Of a DNA stretch of 64,000 bases, positions 12,461-59,396 are shown piece after piece. Numbering within the stretch: position 1 is the first letter of the stretch; each line of letters opens with the position of its first letter. The notes beneath the pieces were generated by a model. It searched no databases and had not been told where the DNA came from. It saw only the letters and a program-made list of their open reading frames with translations. The position numbers were made by a program, and so were the translations under genes. This stretch comes from Harmothoe impar (Eukaryota > Annelida > Polychaeta > Phyllodocida > Polynoidae), in NCBI GenBank assembly GCA_947462335.1, contig OX381708.1, forward strand, positions 44,085,377 to 44,149,376. Reading direction: 5' to 3'.

Positions 12461-13424
12461 ATTCACTACAGACCCACCACTCTCAGGGCCCTGATACCAC
12501 CACCTGGAGGGTCGCCTACCTTCTCCAGTGCGCGCACACAAACACAGGGGAGGAGTCTATAACCTTGGAACATTGCTACACTGACTTGGATGCTGCAGCT
12601 TCAAATGCCTCTACTGTAGCCGTCTGGTTTCTCCATGTGTTACATGGTCTGGATATATCACCCCTTTTATGTATAGAACTTGGATACGATATACGGATAT
12701 CTGAGCAGTGAGTGGGTAACAGTGTACCTGAAATAGTTGGATCCTAGCACTGGGTCAGATATTAACGCTGACCCAGTCCAATGTTCACAGCAGTGGTGCT
12801 GGAGGGAGAACTTTAAGTTTTCAGCCTGTTAAAAGCATCTGAAAACAGACCCTAAACACAGCATTGTTCGCATGGGATTACTAGAGTGTGTGTGCATCGC
12901 CATCTGACATAGGGGCCCACATTGCGGCTACACTGCTTTGCCATTCACGGTCCTTTTGTTATACAAGAGTTTCCATTGGAGCTTTAATCGACCAGCACAG
13001 AAGGAGAAAGAGAATTCCCCCAAAAGCCCCCAAAAGTCTACTTTACTGATATGCGTGAAATGTGGGCCTGTATACATGTTACTCACCCTGAACTCAAGGT
13101 TAAGTCAACGAGACAGCAATATATATAGCATAGATCAGAGGCCTCATCGAACTTCGGAGGCAGACCAACATATGGTGCGCAAGGGGTGAAATTTATCCTG
13201 CCCCAGCTGTTTGGTACTGACTGGTGATGTACAGTAGATCTGGAGAGGCGCTAACTTCCTAGCCCTCTCATACTCCTCCAGTAGCCGCCCATCAACATCT
13301 ATCCACCCCTCCTCCTGCGTCCTCAGTGGTGGGACGCGGCCGTTACCTTAACGACGACACCGTGGAGGCGCCGGTCGGCCGCCCAGGAGGAGGCGAGAGG
13401 TCGGCAACCCGTGCTACTGAAGCC

Positions 13425-47544
<34,120 letters not shown>

Positions 47545-49140
47545 ACAAAGGAGGATGGACCATGTAGACATCAATCTGCCGTATATTCTATTTTCCTTAT
47601 TTACAATGACATAAGGCCTAAGATAGTGACAGCGGATGAAGGCATGTTGAAGGGAGTAAGTGGAAATAGCATCTGCTACAAGACATCTGACAAGGAGTCG
47701 ATGAGGAATATATAGGTCCACTGTTGAATGCCTGCAAGGCATGGCAATATGCGAGGGTCCCTTAAATGTCCGCCGAGTCCATGGACTATGGAGACCAGGC
47801 ATTCAAGGTGATAAGCAAAAGAAAGGGAAATGGTGTCACTAATGAGTTATCGCAGTTCCCAGGACAGAGACCTTGGGTTGATAAAACACGAGTAAGATAA
47901 CCTGTGCCCTCTATTAAGTGTGAAGGCGAGTGAGTAGGTTATTGGAGCTGATCTTTTGGAGAATGTTGCTTCTCAAATTTGTTTGTTGCTCATGCCCTTG
48001 ACAATATTTTGCTGGGTATAATCACCATATGGCTGGTACGGACCTCTGAATGGGCCACTGGGACTAGACAAACGTGGAGCCTCGTGGAGCAATTGTTGGC
48101 CACTTAATCCGTATAGACATAGCCCATTCTAAGGACTTTAGTGATAAACTGTGATCCAATCTTTGAGTCTTCACATATTAGGCAATGGTATGATGTAGAT
48201 CCCTACATATTATATCATACATTATACTGCCATTTAATAGCCCTTTCCCGATGTGTTCCCTGTACAATAATTAGTTCTGTCCACGGGCATTTATAGAGGT
48301 GCTTCATGGACTGGAAAGAGGTATAGATCGTATTTTTCTTCACATTTACACATTTATAAATGGAACTCTCTTATTTGAATCAAAATCATTAGCAGATCAT
48401 ATGCTACATATATATGGATACTACAGAATTCCATTACATTATGTATCAATGTGATGTCAGTTACTTAATACTTTATTCATAGAAGTGTCCTCGTGATAGT
48501 GCTCAAGCTGGGGGATCCACTGTTAAGGTTTTACTCAAATGCTATTTGCTGAATTGATATTCTCAGGGAGCGTGATATACCTTAAGCAGAGTGATAGATA
48601 ACATTTGGCTGGTATAAAAAAGAAGGATCTATTATGAGCACCAATGAAATATAATTGATTGGGTGATAAAACTTATGAAATATTTTTCGTTAATGTTATT
48701 AATTCGAATTCTGGTTATTCTTATACAGTTGAATGTTTAATAAGCTAGTGTCTGTCGTCGTGGAAGTCAACCTATTATAATATAGTTCATTCTCCTCATT
48801 CATACATCTAACACACATAGAAGACTGAAGTCATTATGTGTGGACTTCAGTTATATTCACCGCCAGCTTCTGAAGTGAAAGTAAGAAATAGGGTGGGGGA
48901 GTAAATCGACTCAACCAAGAAGTATTGTAATACATTGTTTTCCAACGTCCCTCCATATAGGCGACATACTGATGGTAATATGATAACTATTTCCGATGAA
49001 AGCCATATTATATTACTATCCGTATGCCAGCCGTCCACAGGGTGTTTGTGGGATCTTCATAACCGATTGAAGTAAACGTTTCCTATAAAGATTCAGCCAT
49101 AGCTAGAGCCCACATACGCCATGTAGACGGTTTTCTGCTA
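47545..49140. other. 3' flank of the neurotrophin gene
   Basis: Should contain the 3' untranslated region. No canonical AATAAA is obvious in the first 600 bases (a GATAAA variant lies near 47879), so the transcript end is not placed. Confidence 0.4.
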
Positions 49141-49237
49141 ATGGCCCCAGTCCACTGTACTCTATTCGGCTGTAATTAAACATGCAACTTACAAGCTCAA
49201 ACAGCCAAAATTACTCAGTAGACATATTACCGATCAT
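49141..49237. repeat. Hairpin mini-element (GGCCGA family), diverged
   Basis: ATGGCCCCAGTCCACTGTAC ... ATTACTCAGTAGACATATTACCGATCAT. Old copy. Confidence 0.45.
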
Positions 49238-49261
49238 CATGAAAGCTTTTTTGCCGTTTTA

Positions 49262-49469
49262 GTCGTCCACTGGCCGATGGAATGTGCTTTTCGGCGGATT
49301 CTTTTGTTTTGTTATTCTTTATTTAGGTAAATGATACAACCACAATAGGAATGCAACTCACCGGCATTGATGCATTAATGTCCATTACTAATTTTATCAT
49401 TTACCCAAATTTAACCATTTAGAACAAAGAATCGGTCGACAAAGCCCATTCCATCGGCTAGTGAACGAC
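49262..49469. mobile_element. 208-bp hairpin MITE, related subfamily
   Basis: GTCGTCCACTGGCCGATGGA... and ...CATCGGCTAGTGAACGAC form ~48-bp inverted arms (also GGCGGATTCTTTTGTT / GAACAAAGAATCGGTCG) around a ~110-bp loop. It shares the GTCCACTGG start with the GGCCGA hairpins but has a longer, different interior. Confidence 0.6.
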
Positions 49470-49510
49470 CGGCTTATGCCTTGATAAAAAGAGGTGTCCT
49501 CTTTCGTATT

Positions 49511-49598
49511 GCCACAGTCCATTGCCGAACTCCGGCCGATTCCAAATACATTTCCAATACAACTTTGGCCGATTAGAGCCTAGCTGACAGCGGACATT
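49511..49598. repeat. Hairpin mini-element (GGCCGA family)
   Basis: GCCACAGTCCATTGCCGAAC, GGCCGATTCCAAATACATTT, TTTGGCCGATTAGAGCC, ending GCGGACAT. Confidence 0.5.
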
Positions 49599-50494
49599 AT
49601 AAAACTATTGTTGGGGCTCCACTACTCGATTTTTTGGTAATACTCACAATCCGATTATACATGTCTGTTTAGTTTGATCTGGAACCAACAGAAGCATATT
49701 TCCTATATAAATTATGCACAAATCGGCTGATCAGAGCGCTGTGCTGCATTAGGGAAATAAAAGTCAAGCCAGTTTGATATGAAATTTGGAGCCAAAATAA
49801 CCCTAAGATGCAAAATCATGACTTAAATTGGCACCTAAATTGTGTTACGTAGCCTTGGCAATTCTACTTTCCAAACATATTTATAAACAGGGTATACAGT
49901 ACATCGCTGCCTACGGTATACTACTTCTTATACTCCCTTGGTTTCAGTCAGATTTGTGAGAATAGCACCGATTTGAGAACAAAATCGATTAGTGGAGTCT
50001 CTGCTTAAAAGTCTCATACATGATACTGCTGTGTGCTTCGACATTGACATACCGTTTTATATGTGTTGCTCAAAATGATATGATATTATCATAGTAGAGT
50101 GATGCAGAGTATTTAGGGTATAGGGTATATTTATACTTTGCTTCGATGTACATAGAATGAGAATTATCATATTGAAACAAGTGGTTATGCATCTGAATAG
50201 TAATAGAAGCTGTCCCCATGCAAAGGAATGATTTAAGAACTAAATTGTATCATACAATGTTAACTGTCAGAGATGTTTAAAATTACAGGTGAATTTATTC
50301 ACTAGAATTGCGGTGACACGGCAGTCGATGCTTGAACTTAGCAAGTCTACAACCAACATCGTATCAGTAGCCTATACAATGTATATGCAATGCCTGTGTT
50401 CAATGGAATTAGTTGAATCTTGAATGTCTGTATTTTGATGTCATGTATCGTACAAATATATGTTTGTATATATGCATCTGAAAATGAATGGCAT

Positions 50495-50899
50495 GATGGC
50501 CACTGTCCACTGGGCTCTATAGAGTTCCGTGGACAGTGGTCATAATGGTCGCCGTCCACTGTGGAACTTCAATTGAGCCCATTTAGATGGTGACCATCAC
50601 CGTCAACATCCACTGGACCAAATCGGCCAAAGTTCAGCGGTAGACGATGGCTATAATGCTCCTAATTCCAAGTGGTATTGCTATATTTCACAACAGTCAT
50701 TGTACAGAATGACCACCATCCACAGGAGTTGATCCGACTAAAATGGCCACTTCCTAAATATGTGATGTATATTGTAAGCTTATACAGGTCAGTAGACGGT
50801 GGCCATGATAGCCACTGTCCACTGGGGAACTTTGGACGATTAGGCCTATACATTCCCTATTTATCGATGGCTGATAAGAGCCCAGTGGACGGTGATCAT
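50495..50899. repeat. Cluster of four GGCCGA hairpin mini-elements
   Basis: Copies at 50495-50543, 50545-50656, 50709-50806 and 50808-50899, two pairs being directly abutted. Each is bounded by ATGGCCACTGTCCACTGG-like ends; the first has lost its loop. Abutting copies suggest repeated insertion at the same CAT/ATG edge, or tandem growth. Confidence 0.6.
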
Positions 50900-51322
50900 T
50901 AGTGGGGTCTAAATTGACCATGATGGGATGTGATTCAACACGTATGAACAAATCACCCTAGTAAGTGCAGGACTGTCTGCTGCTAGTTGTGGAAAATAGA
51001 TATTCACAAGAGGAACATGTATTTATAAAAGAATCGTGATAATCTAACCTATAATCATGGTACTAAACCATTGTACATTCTGAAATGTCTATTCCTAAAG
51101 GAGGGCTAAGACATTTGAAGGCCTGAAGTGGGATATATTGTTCGTTATCTTGTGATTGCAATTAAATCCATGCCAAATCTGAGAATTACATCTTGATGGT
51201 TATGTTATATTATGCCCGCAGAAAATATTTCATTTGAGGTATTCTATTGAGTAGTAAGTAACATGAATTGCTTCAGTGTTTTATACTGTAAGCTGCTGTT
51301 GGACTATGTTCAGTTGTCACAA

Positions 51323-51749
51323 TAGGCCTGTGTCCACTAGCATATATAAAGCCGTTTGTCGTCCGCTAAAACGTGAATTTGAATACAAATATGAAATATA
51401 TGTTTTGTCTCCCTGTGGACACAGCTGGACGACAAAATTCTCAAATACAAAAGTGGGATAGCAATATGCAGGGGTCAAAAATGGATGTCAAACGTGGGCA
51501 TTTGAATATCCAACATGTTTGATTTTTAGTGCAGAAATTGGAATACATGCTCTTTATTCTATTGTTAAACCTTGTCCATGTTTGCCCTGGGCAGTCTGGG
51601 CAGCAATTTATAACGCCTAGTGGAGACAGCATTCCTGCAGTTAAAGTAGAATATATTTACAAAATATATTCCCAGATATGTACATATTGCTGGACGTCAA
51701 AACGGCCATATATTCCACTTTCCTTGTCGTATAATGGACACAGGCCTAA
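51323..51749. mobile_element. MITE with AGGCCTGTGTCCA ends
   Basis: TAGGCCTGTGTCCACTAGCA... and ...TGGACACAGGCCTA bound it, with TA at both edges. A second inner pair (AAGCCGTTTGTCGTCC / GGACGTCAAAACGGCC) extends the fold. No coding frame of note. Confidence 0.6.
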
Positions 51750-52053
51750 TCTCCACACAGCGGAAACCAATCACAACAGACACAAACACGGTTCGTCTCT
51801 GCCACTAGCATCGCATTACTACTAAATCCGTATCAAATTCATACCCATGGCTAAACAGATGGATACATCATAATTGTAATTTATATAGACCACCTGAATG
51901 TCCAGCCCCAGCTCCACGCCCACCCCTGCACCGTATTTTCACTCTGATAATTAAGCAGTACAACAACTGAATCAGATGTGTGCTTTGATAGAGCGAAATT
52001 AATCATTTGAACATGTTTTTCATCCAATTTATTTTAATGAAAATGCATATTAA

Positions 52054-52419
52054 AGTGGCATGGTCCGATGATAAGGGTTCAAAAATAAATTTTGCTAAAA
52101 ATGAACCAGAATGTTCAATATGGCCATACTTCATGTCCTACCTACTTTATTAAACATTATTCCCGAGAATTCAGCTTATAGATTTCAGCTAATTATCAGT
52201 TTTATACTCAATTTCAGACTTTTGGAGTGCACACCATAAGTCCACCCATTGAAATACACTGGATAGGCCATACCTGTATTCATGGGACCCTCTTAATTGT
52301 CTCTTATTGCCTAATATTGCTATTTTATTGTGCTCCATCCTCCAAATATGATACTATGATAGCAATTGGAACACATCTAAGTAAAATTTAGAATATGGAA
52401 AAAATCGGACCATGTCACT
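52054..52419. mobile_element. 366-bp piggyBac-type MITE (TTAA target)
   Basis: AGTGGCATGGTCCGAT at the left and ATCGGACCATGTCACT at the right, each directly followed by TTAA (52050-52053, 52420-52423). TTAA duplication is the piggyBac signature; the ends are not canonical CCC.., so the family is inferred from the target site only. Confidence 0.55.
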
Positions 52420-52423
52420 TTAA

Positions 52424-55018
52424 AATGTTTGCACTTCATTTCTAGACAGATATATAATAATGAATTTGGACCGAAATCGATCCCTACAAGTCAAAAATCC
52501 TGTTATATCAGCCGGAAATCCGGGTATTTTCAGAGAAATGTGCGATCATTTCATACACACTTTGATGAAAAACACCCCTGATGGGTCGCCTTTTAAGTGT
52601 TCATATCTGAACTTGATTTGGACATAATATCATTACATTAATACTAGAGGAAAAGTCACTAAATATATATATCATTTCAGAGTCTTATGCTGTGAAAGGA
52701 TTTTAAATGATACTTTTAAATGTCTGCAGCCTATAGCCTAACAGCTATTGGCTTGTCCTATTTTAGAACCTTTCGTCAAATAGTCGTGCATCATCTGTAT
52801 TGGTGTCTGTGGTTGGTGATGGTGAAAAAGGCAAGAAGGAAAGTCCTCTCGGCCCGTGCCTCAGAATTTACAAACCATGCATAGTCTTAAAATGCAAATG
52901 ATTCGTAGTCTTTCAAATAGTTGGCCTGCTGTTAACATTTGCTTAGTGACCTGACTACCAAATATTAGTAAAGACTGCCAACTTTTTACCATTCGGTTGC
53001 ATATTTAGACACCCACATTTTTAGACATGGAAATGTTAGAGTTATCAAAGAGGGCTCATTGAAAGGGGAATTTAGTTTGACAACTTCTAAATGAGATCCC
53101 ATATGACGTAACATGTTTTGCTAGCTGTAAAGGGCACCTGAGTGATGACAGATAGAGAAAAATCAGAGATTTCGGCAAAGTTTAGTCAGGGTTGCCATGG
53201 CAATCAACCTCCTTAGATTTTCCAAATATGCAAGTTCCAATGCTGTAGACGAATACCTATTTATCTCAGTTTTAGAAGAATATCTATATCACTTTTGTAG
53301 GTAAAGTGACTCAAAAAATGAGCACCGATCGCTCAGTATATTTAGGGGGATTATGAAAAGGGATTCGTGTTCACCAAATTGCTACCATTGAGAGCATCAG
53401 CGGCACTGCCCGATGGTTCAGTATCCACAGTCCACTGGGCCATGTCTAGATTTTATCTAGGAAAGGTATGTAGAATTGAGAAATGGCGTACACTCCAACT
53501 ATTACATGGCATACGCATACACCGTATAAGGAGTTGAAAGTATTACAGTATTTAAAGGCAATATTAGTCCATTGCAGTAAAACCATTATATATTATGCTC
53601 AGGAATAAACCATTTTACAGAATACATATCTGTTGGCGTTATTATCTGATATCTTGCATAGTATCCCAATATGTTAACAAGCATGGTTATCCTCACATAA
53701 AGAATTGATAACATAAGGAATTGATGAGCTGTATCTAGGTCTTAATCATATAAATCATGATAAGTCAAAACTAATTTCCATAATTACATTTAGGACTGAT
53801 TTTGTAAGGTATATCTATTCCACCCTAAGTCAGCCACCTCATTCCCCGACTAACAAAGAACGTTTTTGGAATGTTTTAAAACTTTTGTATATGGGTGGGA
53901 ATAAATGGTTTGAACAGAACTTTTTGAAACGTTTGGAATTAAACAAGTGCGAAAACTTCATCCAACATCTCCTTACAAACATTAGGGTTCAGCACAAAAC
54001 GGTAACGAATTTCGCCCTAACATTGATACATTTATGCCAATAAAGGGCAATGGTATAAGGGAGTTACATCGGAAATGAACTATGGTCCAAAGACACTCAC
54101 ACTAAGGGAACAATTGTCACTGCAGGCTGATGAGGGCTAGGTAACCACCGTGCAGGCCACCACAGTCGTTCCGAGTATAAGGGTCATTCAATGTAGGGTC
54201 TAATGTTAACTCAATTTCTAAGCATATAAAAAATTGGAATGGCTGTTGCTAAGCAACCACTTACCCTAGCAAAAAAATAATCACACCATTAGATTCCTCG
54301 GGTTCAATTTAGGGGGATAAGAATGGTTAAAATAATCATATGGATAATATTCATGCTATGGGGTTGAATTTCCAAATATTTGGTGGCCATCTTGAATTTT
54401 AGGATATTTGAGGGATTTCTGACTGGACTATACTGAAAGGGAATGCAGCCCAGAAAAGGCTTGTTAGTGTAGGTAGCAGCGAAGACTTTGAAAACTTGGC
54501 TATACTTCCCTCTGCCTACTCTCCTGTTACTGGATATTGTTCATTCATTAAGGGCAAATATAAGTGCTTAACAAGACCCTTTACGTGAAGACATATCTAA
54601 AATGCATCCATAATTATGGGCCTTGAGGACCCTTGCTTAGGGCCCAGAAATGGATTTGTGATCACAAATAGTGACCCCCCCCCCCCTCTACCCCCTTAGG
54701 GACTTGCTTTCGGAAGAAGTACCAGTAGAGCTTTTGCCAAAGACAGAACTACCTTCCTGTTTCAGAATGAACTCTGCCACATGAGCTTCTGGTGAAGACT
54801 ATTGACGAAGACTGGTTAAGAAACGGATCCTCATTTTGCTCATTTAGTCTTTGCTGGTTTGTATTCGCCCACACTGGATAGAGCTTTTAGATTCCGTCTG
54901 GTCAAGAAACAACCCAAAGTGTACGGCGGCTATATCTGAGGACTGCTGGCTCTTCCCTCATTACCTAAGGTACCTATCCGAAACGGCGATAAAAACCCTC
55001 TATATAACCAGCAAATAT
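52424..55018. other. No gene recognised
   Basis: AT-rich; one partial GTCCACTGGGC motif near 53430 may be a relic of the hairpin family, and a C-run lies at 54678. No exon candidates. Confidence 0.4.
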
Positions 55019-56848
55019 GGGATAGCTCTCCTAGGTGCACGGACAGACGTTTACATCGTTATCTTAATCTTATATCTTAAATCGTAATCCAGTATCTTGA
55101 AACGTTCAGAGTGCAATCTTAACCTATAATCTTAAATCTTAATATATCATCTGATAGCTCCCATTGTATCTACCACATAGTGTCACATACCCACACTATG
55201 CTACCTGAGGTTTGCCATCACCGGTAAACCCTGCACCCAGCTGAGACACTATAAATAGGTACCACGGATAGTTTGAAGAAACCCTTCCCTGAACAAAATT
55301 GTTATACTGGTTAGGAAGCTGATAAAGAATGCTGAAGAATGATGGTAACTATGTTAAGATCCGTTCAGTAGTTAATTTTATATGAATTTTCCAAAAATAA
55401 AAGTTTCAGCCATTTAGCATCTTTCATTTTCAATAGCCAATGGGCCAATTTCAGAGTGATATTACATTTATTTTGATGACAATTCTCAGTTGAAAAAAGA
55501 TATTTCCCAGTCAACTTTATATGGACATTGCATAAATATCTTCAGAATATGTTCAGACATATTTGTATTGAAATATTGTACCCTCTAACACGGCAGATAT
55601 GCCAATCCCTTACCACTGAAAATGGCCATTCTGCCATTTTGACCCCATACCTAGTTCAGGAAATACATACTTGAAGACTTTGGTATTACATGTAATGTAT
55701 CTACATGTTACATAGAGCATGAATAATTTTTCTCAGATCATTTCCTTTGTGTATCTTTTGAGTCATATTCCTTTTAAAATGGCAAGATCACTAATATGTA
55801 CGTTTGTCACAAATGCTATACTGCAAATGGTGCCATAGATTTTTAACTAGCAGTCCAATCCTCTTGTAATTCGAAACACATACTACCCATGACATGTCAA
55901 CATCAATACCATAATGATTTTTTATGAAAATTAACTTTATTTTTTTCAAGCTTACCAGTATGCTATATAGGATTTGTATAGAAAAATAACTATGATTTAA
56001 TTTTGCCACTGCACCATCCATAGGATTGCTTAGCTCTCTTCACATGATTGTAATAACTATTTTGAACTTCAGTGTGAGGGGCAGGACGAACATTTTTTTT
56101 CAATAATAATATGTTTTATAACCTATTATTTTCTATTAAATGCTACAAAAGTAATAAATTTTAATAATTTTTGTTCGTCCCGGGGACCACAGTGAAGCCT
56201 GATGTGTGTCCTAATCAATGGTGCTGGTATATTTCATATGCAATGTATGGTGCAATGGGAAATCCAGTTTATATGACAGAGAGTCAAATCAGCTGCAGGA
56301 AAACAGGTGACAAAACCTGTAATTTGACCCAAAGTGACCCCCAGTGAAGACCCATTTGCACATGCATAGCAAGTACAACCTACTTAATACTAATAATATT
56401 TCAAACTAGCAGATCCATATCTTTCTGTTGAGGGGTTTGAGATTTCTGTACATTAATTTTCCTGGCCTCTGGAGGCTTGTAAAGATTGACATTTTTGCTC
56501 TGAGGATCGGCGATTTCGCAGCTATGACTCGCTTATGCGCGGTACCTACTATAAACATCTAAAAGAAAAAAAAAGGAAAAAAACGGGGGTTGGGGGGCAG
56601 AGCCCCCCATTACTCGCTAGATAATTAGCCTATCCTACCATGGACTGTGTAGGCTTATCACTACTGGTGGCGCAATCTTCATTTGCTTAGTAATGATTTT
56701 AAGATAGTCTAAGATAAGTCTTACGATGGAATTAAGATAGTTTAAGATAGGATTGAAATCCAGGTACTAAAGTTAAGACATGTCATCTTAATAATGCAAT
56801 TAAGATCACGCTCTAAACGTTTGTCCGTGCACCTGGGAGAGCTATCCC
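55019..56848. mobile_element. 1.83-kb non-autonomous element with 35-bp terminal repeats
   Basis: GGGATAGCTCTCCTAGGTGC... and ...GCACCTGGGAGAGCTATCCC match in 33 of 35 positions, and inside them TCTTAA-type repeats (ATCTTAATCTTATATCTTAA) occur at both subterminal regions. No transposase is visible and I find no clear target duplication, so the superfamily is open. Confidence 0.6.
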
Positions 56849-57359
56849 GGGCGTGCATACAACCACTGTTCCACAATGTCCAGTCCCCCTCTTCCCGTAG
56901 CCACTTTCTAGCCACATCAAAGCCTCCCCTCCCACTCCCATCGTTTATGGCTGCCTTATCCTCGTTAGGGTGTTAAATACAATGGTGCTGAGAGTCTCCC
57001 CCTTAAAGGAATACTGCACTGCAAAGGTAACTCACCCAGCACTCGTCCATTTGAACTATTGTCTAGTTGTGATACTGGCTTTGTGCAGCTGAAACTATCG
57101 TAGGGACCAGTATTTTCTGTCTGAAAAACTCCCACTGTGTTTCTTCTACTGTCCGAATCAGATAACAGATTTGCCTTCTTTGCCAGCTGTACAAAATGTA
57201 CCTAATCCACTCTCGACTTTATTGGGGCCTAATCACCAGCACAACAGTCTGCTTAGCCAACCGTTTCCTTTGGGAATCTCTCATTCTTATATCCTATATC
57301 TACTCACAAGGGCCAACCTTTCCACCAATTTATTGGCATCTCTCATGGGGATTCCTATT

Positions 57360-57513
57360 CCAGGTAAACAAATAACGTTATACACCATTTTATAACGTTA
57401 TATAACGTCATATGTCAACGTTTTTCTAAGGCTCTTTAGTAACTATGACATAACGTTATGTAAAGTTTAAAACGTTATTTTAACGTAAAATAACGTTTTT
57501 TTTGTTAGCTGGG
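57360..57513. mobile_element. CCCAG-TAACAAA MITE (AACGTT-rich), copy 2
   Basis: CCAGGTAAACAAATAACGTT ... AACGTTTTTTTTGTTAGCTGGG. It keeps AACGTT where copy 1 has AATGTT or AATATT, a pattern expected from CpG decay of copy 1. Confidence 0.7.
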
Positions 57514-57818
57514 TTTCCCTATATCTATTCACAATCTTAGATTCTACATGCATAGCCTACATTGTGTACACTGAGGTAAACATGAAAGGATTGAACGTGT
57601 GATTAAAATCACAAATGACTCAGAGTCAGGGTGATGAAGTGATTGAATTGATTAACTGAACGACTGAATCCGTAAATTTATATCATTTCAGGAACAATGA
57701 ATCAGTCAATGTCGACTGCGGTATTGTACACACAAATCCCCGGTGGGGGCACTTTGTTTTATTCTAGTTTCCAATAGATATATGATATATGAGGGTCATC
57801 ACTGTTCACAAATAGTAG

Positions 57819-59396
57819 TGTAGCGTTTTCTCCGATCGTATAGTGGGGGGGGAAAGGGTTGACTTCTCGTTGTGTTCTCTAAAGTCAAAAGAGGTGTGTT
57901 CGAGACACGGGGGTTCGGACCACTAGGATGGCGTTAACACTAGGTAAGGACACATGACAACAAGTAAAATTACAGTTCAAATGCTCTTTTATTCTAGACA
58001 TAATAATATAGTTGTATGAAGGATAAGTAGATGTCTATCGGCACGCGGTAGGCCTAATATAAATGCTCGGCGATGTTCGGTTGAATAAATCTAGGGGCCA
58101 GGATTTAAGACTAAGCCCAAGTTCTATCTCTAAGTGTGCAGGAGGGCCAGGACTCCGCTAAGCCCGAGGTCTACAATAAAGTTAAGTGACGAATACATTT
58201 GGCCAGGACTCCGCTAAGCCCACGGTTCTACGATAAAGTGATGAATATGCTCGGTTTCCCGGATAAACTCGGTACGTCTGTGGATCGAGGTTTCTAAGTG
58301 TCGGTGATGGGGGGCGCCGGTGAATTCTTGATCTAAAGTTGGTTTGAAGGTTCTCTGAAATAAAGTTCCATGGTTTTAGAGTTGGCTAAAGATGGGTTTC
58401 TGAAGGTTCCTAGGTCTTGAAAGTGCAGGTCTAAAGGGGTCATCTTGAAGGTCTAAAAGTGCAGGAGTGCAGGTTGTTTGAAGATAGTGCAGGTGGTCTG
58501 AAGGTAGTGCAAGTGGTCTGAAGATAGTGAGCTGCTCCTGGGGTGTGGTGGGGTTGAGAGCCTGGTGGGTTCTGCCTGATTGGGGTGGGAGCCCTCCCTT
58601 TTATGCTACCAGGCTGGAATGATCACGTGACCAAGTCTCAGCCAATCAGAATCCAGCCAATCAGGTTCCAGTATTTATAACTTCTCTTTTATAAAATAAT
58701 GGTAATATTTAGCAAATTGAAAGTTGTGGCATGTTAATCTAGAGTGCCACATTAGTGGGGAACAGCACTTGAATTGTGTAAATCTATAGAGAATAAGCTA
58801 GAATAGGAGTGAAAAGAACTAGGGTCTGGGGAAGGGCCAAAATGGCCCTTTCAGCCATTTTCTCAGTTCAGATCAGGGTCCTCTTATCTGCTAAAATACA
58901 GTGATTCAAACTATGATTTGGTCCACTAGCCTAGGTAGGCTAGTTTGGTGAAGGCCACTTCTAACTAGTGTGCCCCTTTAATTTGGGTGACTTTGTATAT
59001 CTAAGCAGTAAATCAGAAAGCTTGGGTTGGTAAGGTTGGAGGCTAGTTGGCTGTCAGTCTACCAGAGCCCAGCATGGGAAAAACATGGAGGTTGGGGGTG
59101 CTGGTGATTTGTTCAAAATACACATATAAAACAGCAGCATCCGGACTATTCCAAAGAGGAGTAGACAGCTAAAGGTCTTGTCTTTGGCACTGACTATAGT
59201 AGGTGAGGTGACTTTATTTCAATTTGCAGTTTGAAGGGTGTTTGCAGGGCCATGTCAGGGGCGATAATAGGTGCATTGGGGCCGCACAGGGACGCGCAGG
59301 GCCGCAGTTCTCACGCCGGCCCCGGCTGCCGGTCCCGCCCGCCCGCCGCTGGCAGCGCCGAGGGGGGGGGGGGAGTAGACGACGCGAAACGCTACA
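57819..59396 (-). repeat. 3' LTR of the gag-only element
   Basis: Starts TGTAGCGTTTTCTCC and ends GAAACGCTACA on the plus strand. It contains the same promoter and AATAAA (minus strand, 57988-57993) as the other LTR. The G-run near 59362 is 12 G here and 13 G in the partner. GC-rich frames near 59224-59542 are non-coding LTR sequence. Confidence 0.88.

Larger units (their letters stand above)
10477..13424. other. Upstream flank of the neurotrophin gene
   Basis: 11460-11740 repeats TTTTGAGGGATAAAGGC-type motifs four or five times. 11780-12200 has overlapping open frames on both strands with no motif I know. The CpG block at 12180-12460 is listed separately. Confidence 0.4.

Noticed and set aside
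13326..13424. N-terminal extension of the neurotrophin from the upstream ATG
   Set aside because: It would bury the signal peptide behind 33 charged residues; a 5' untranslated part is more likely.
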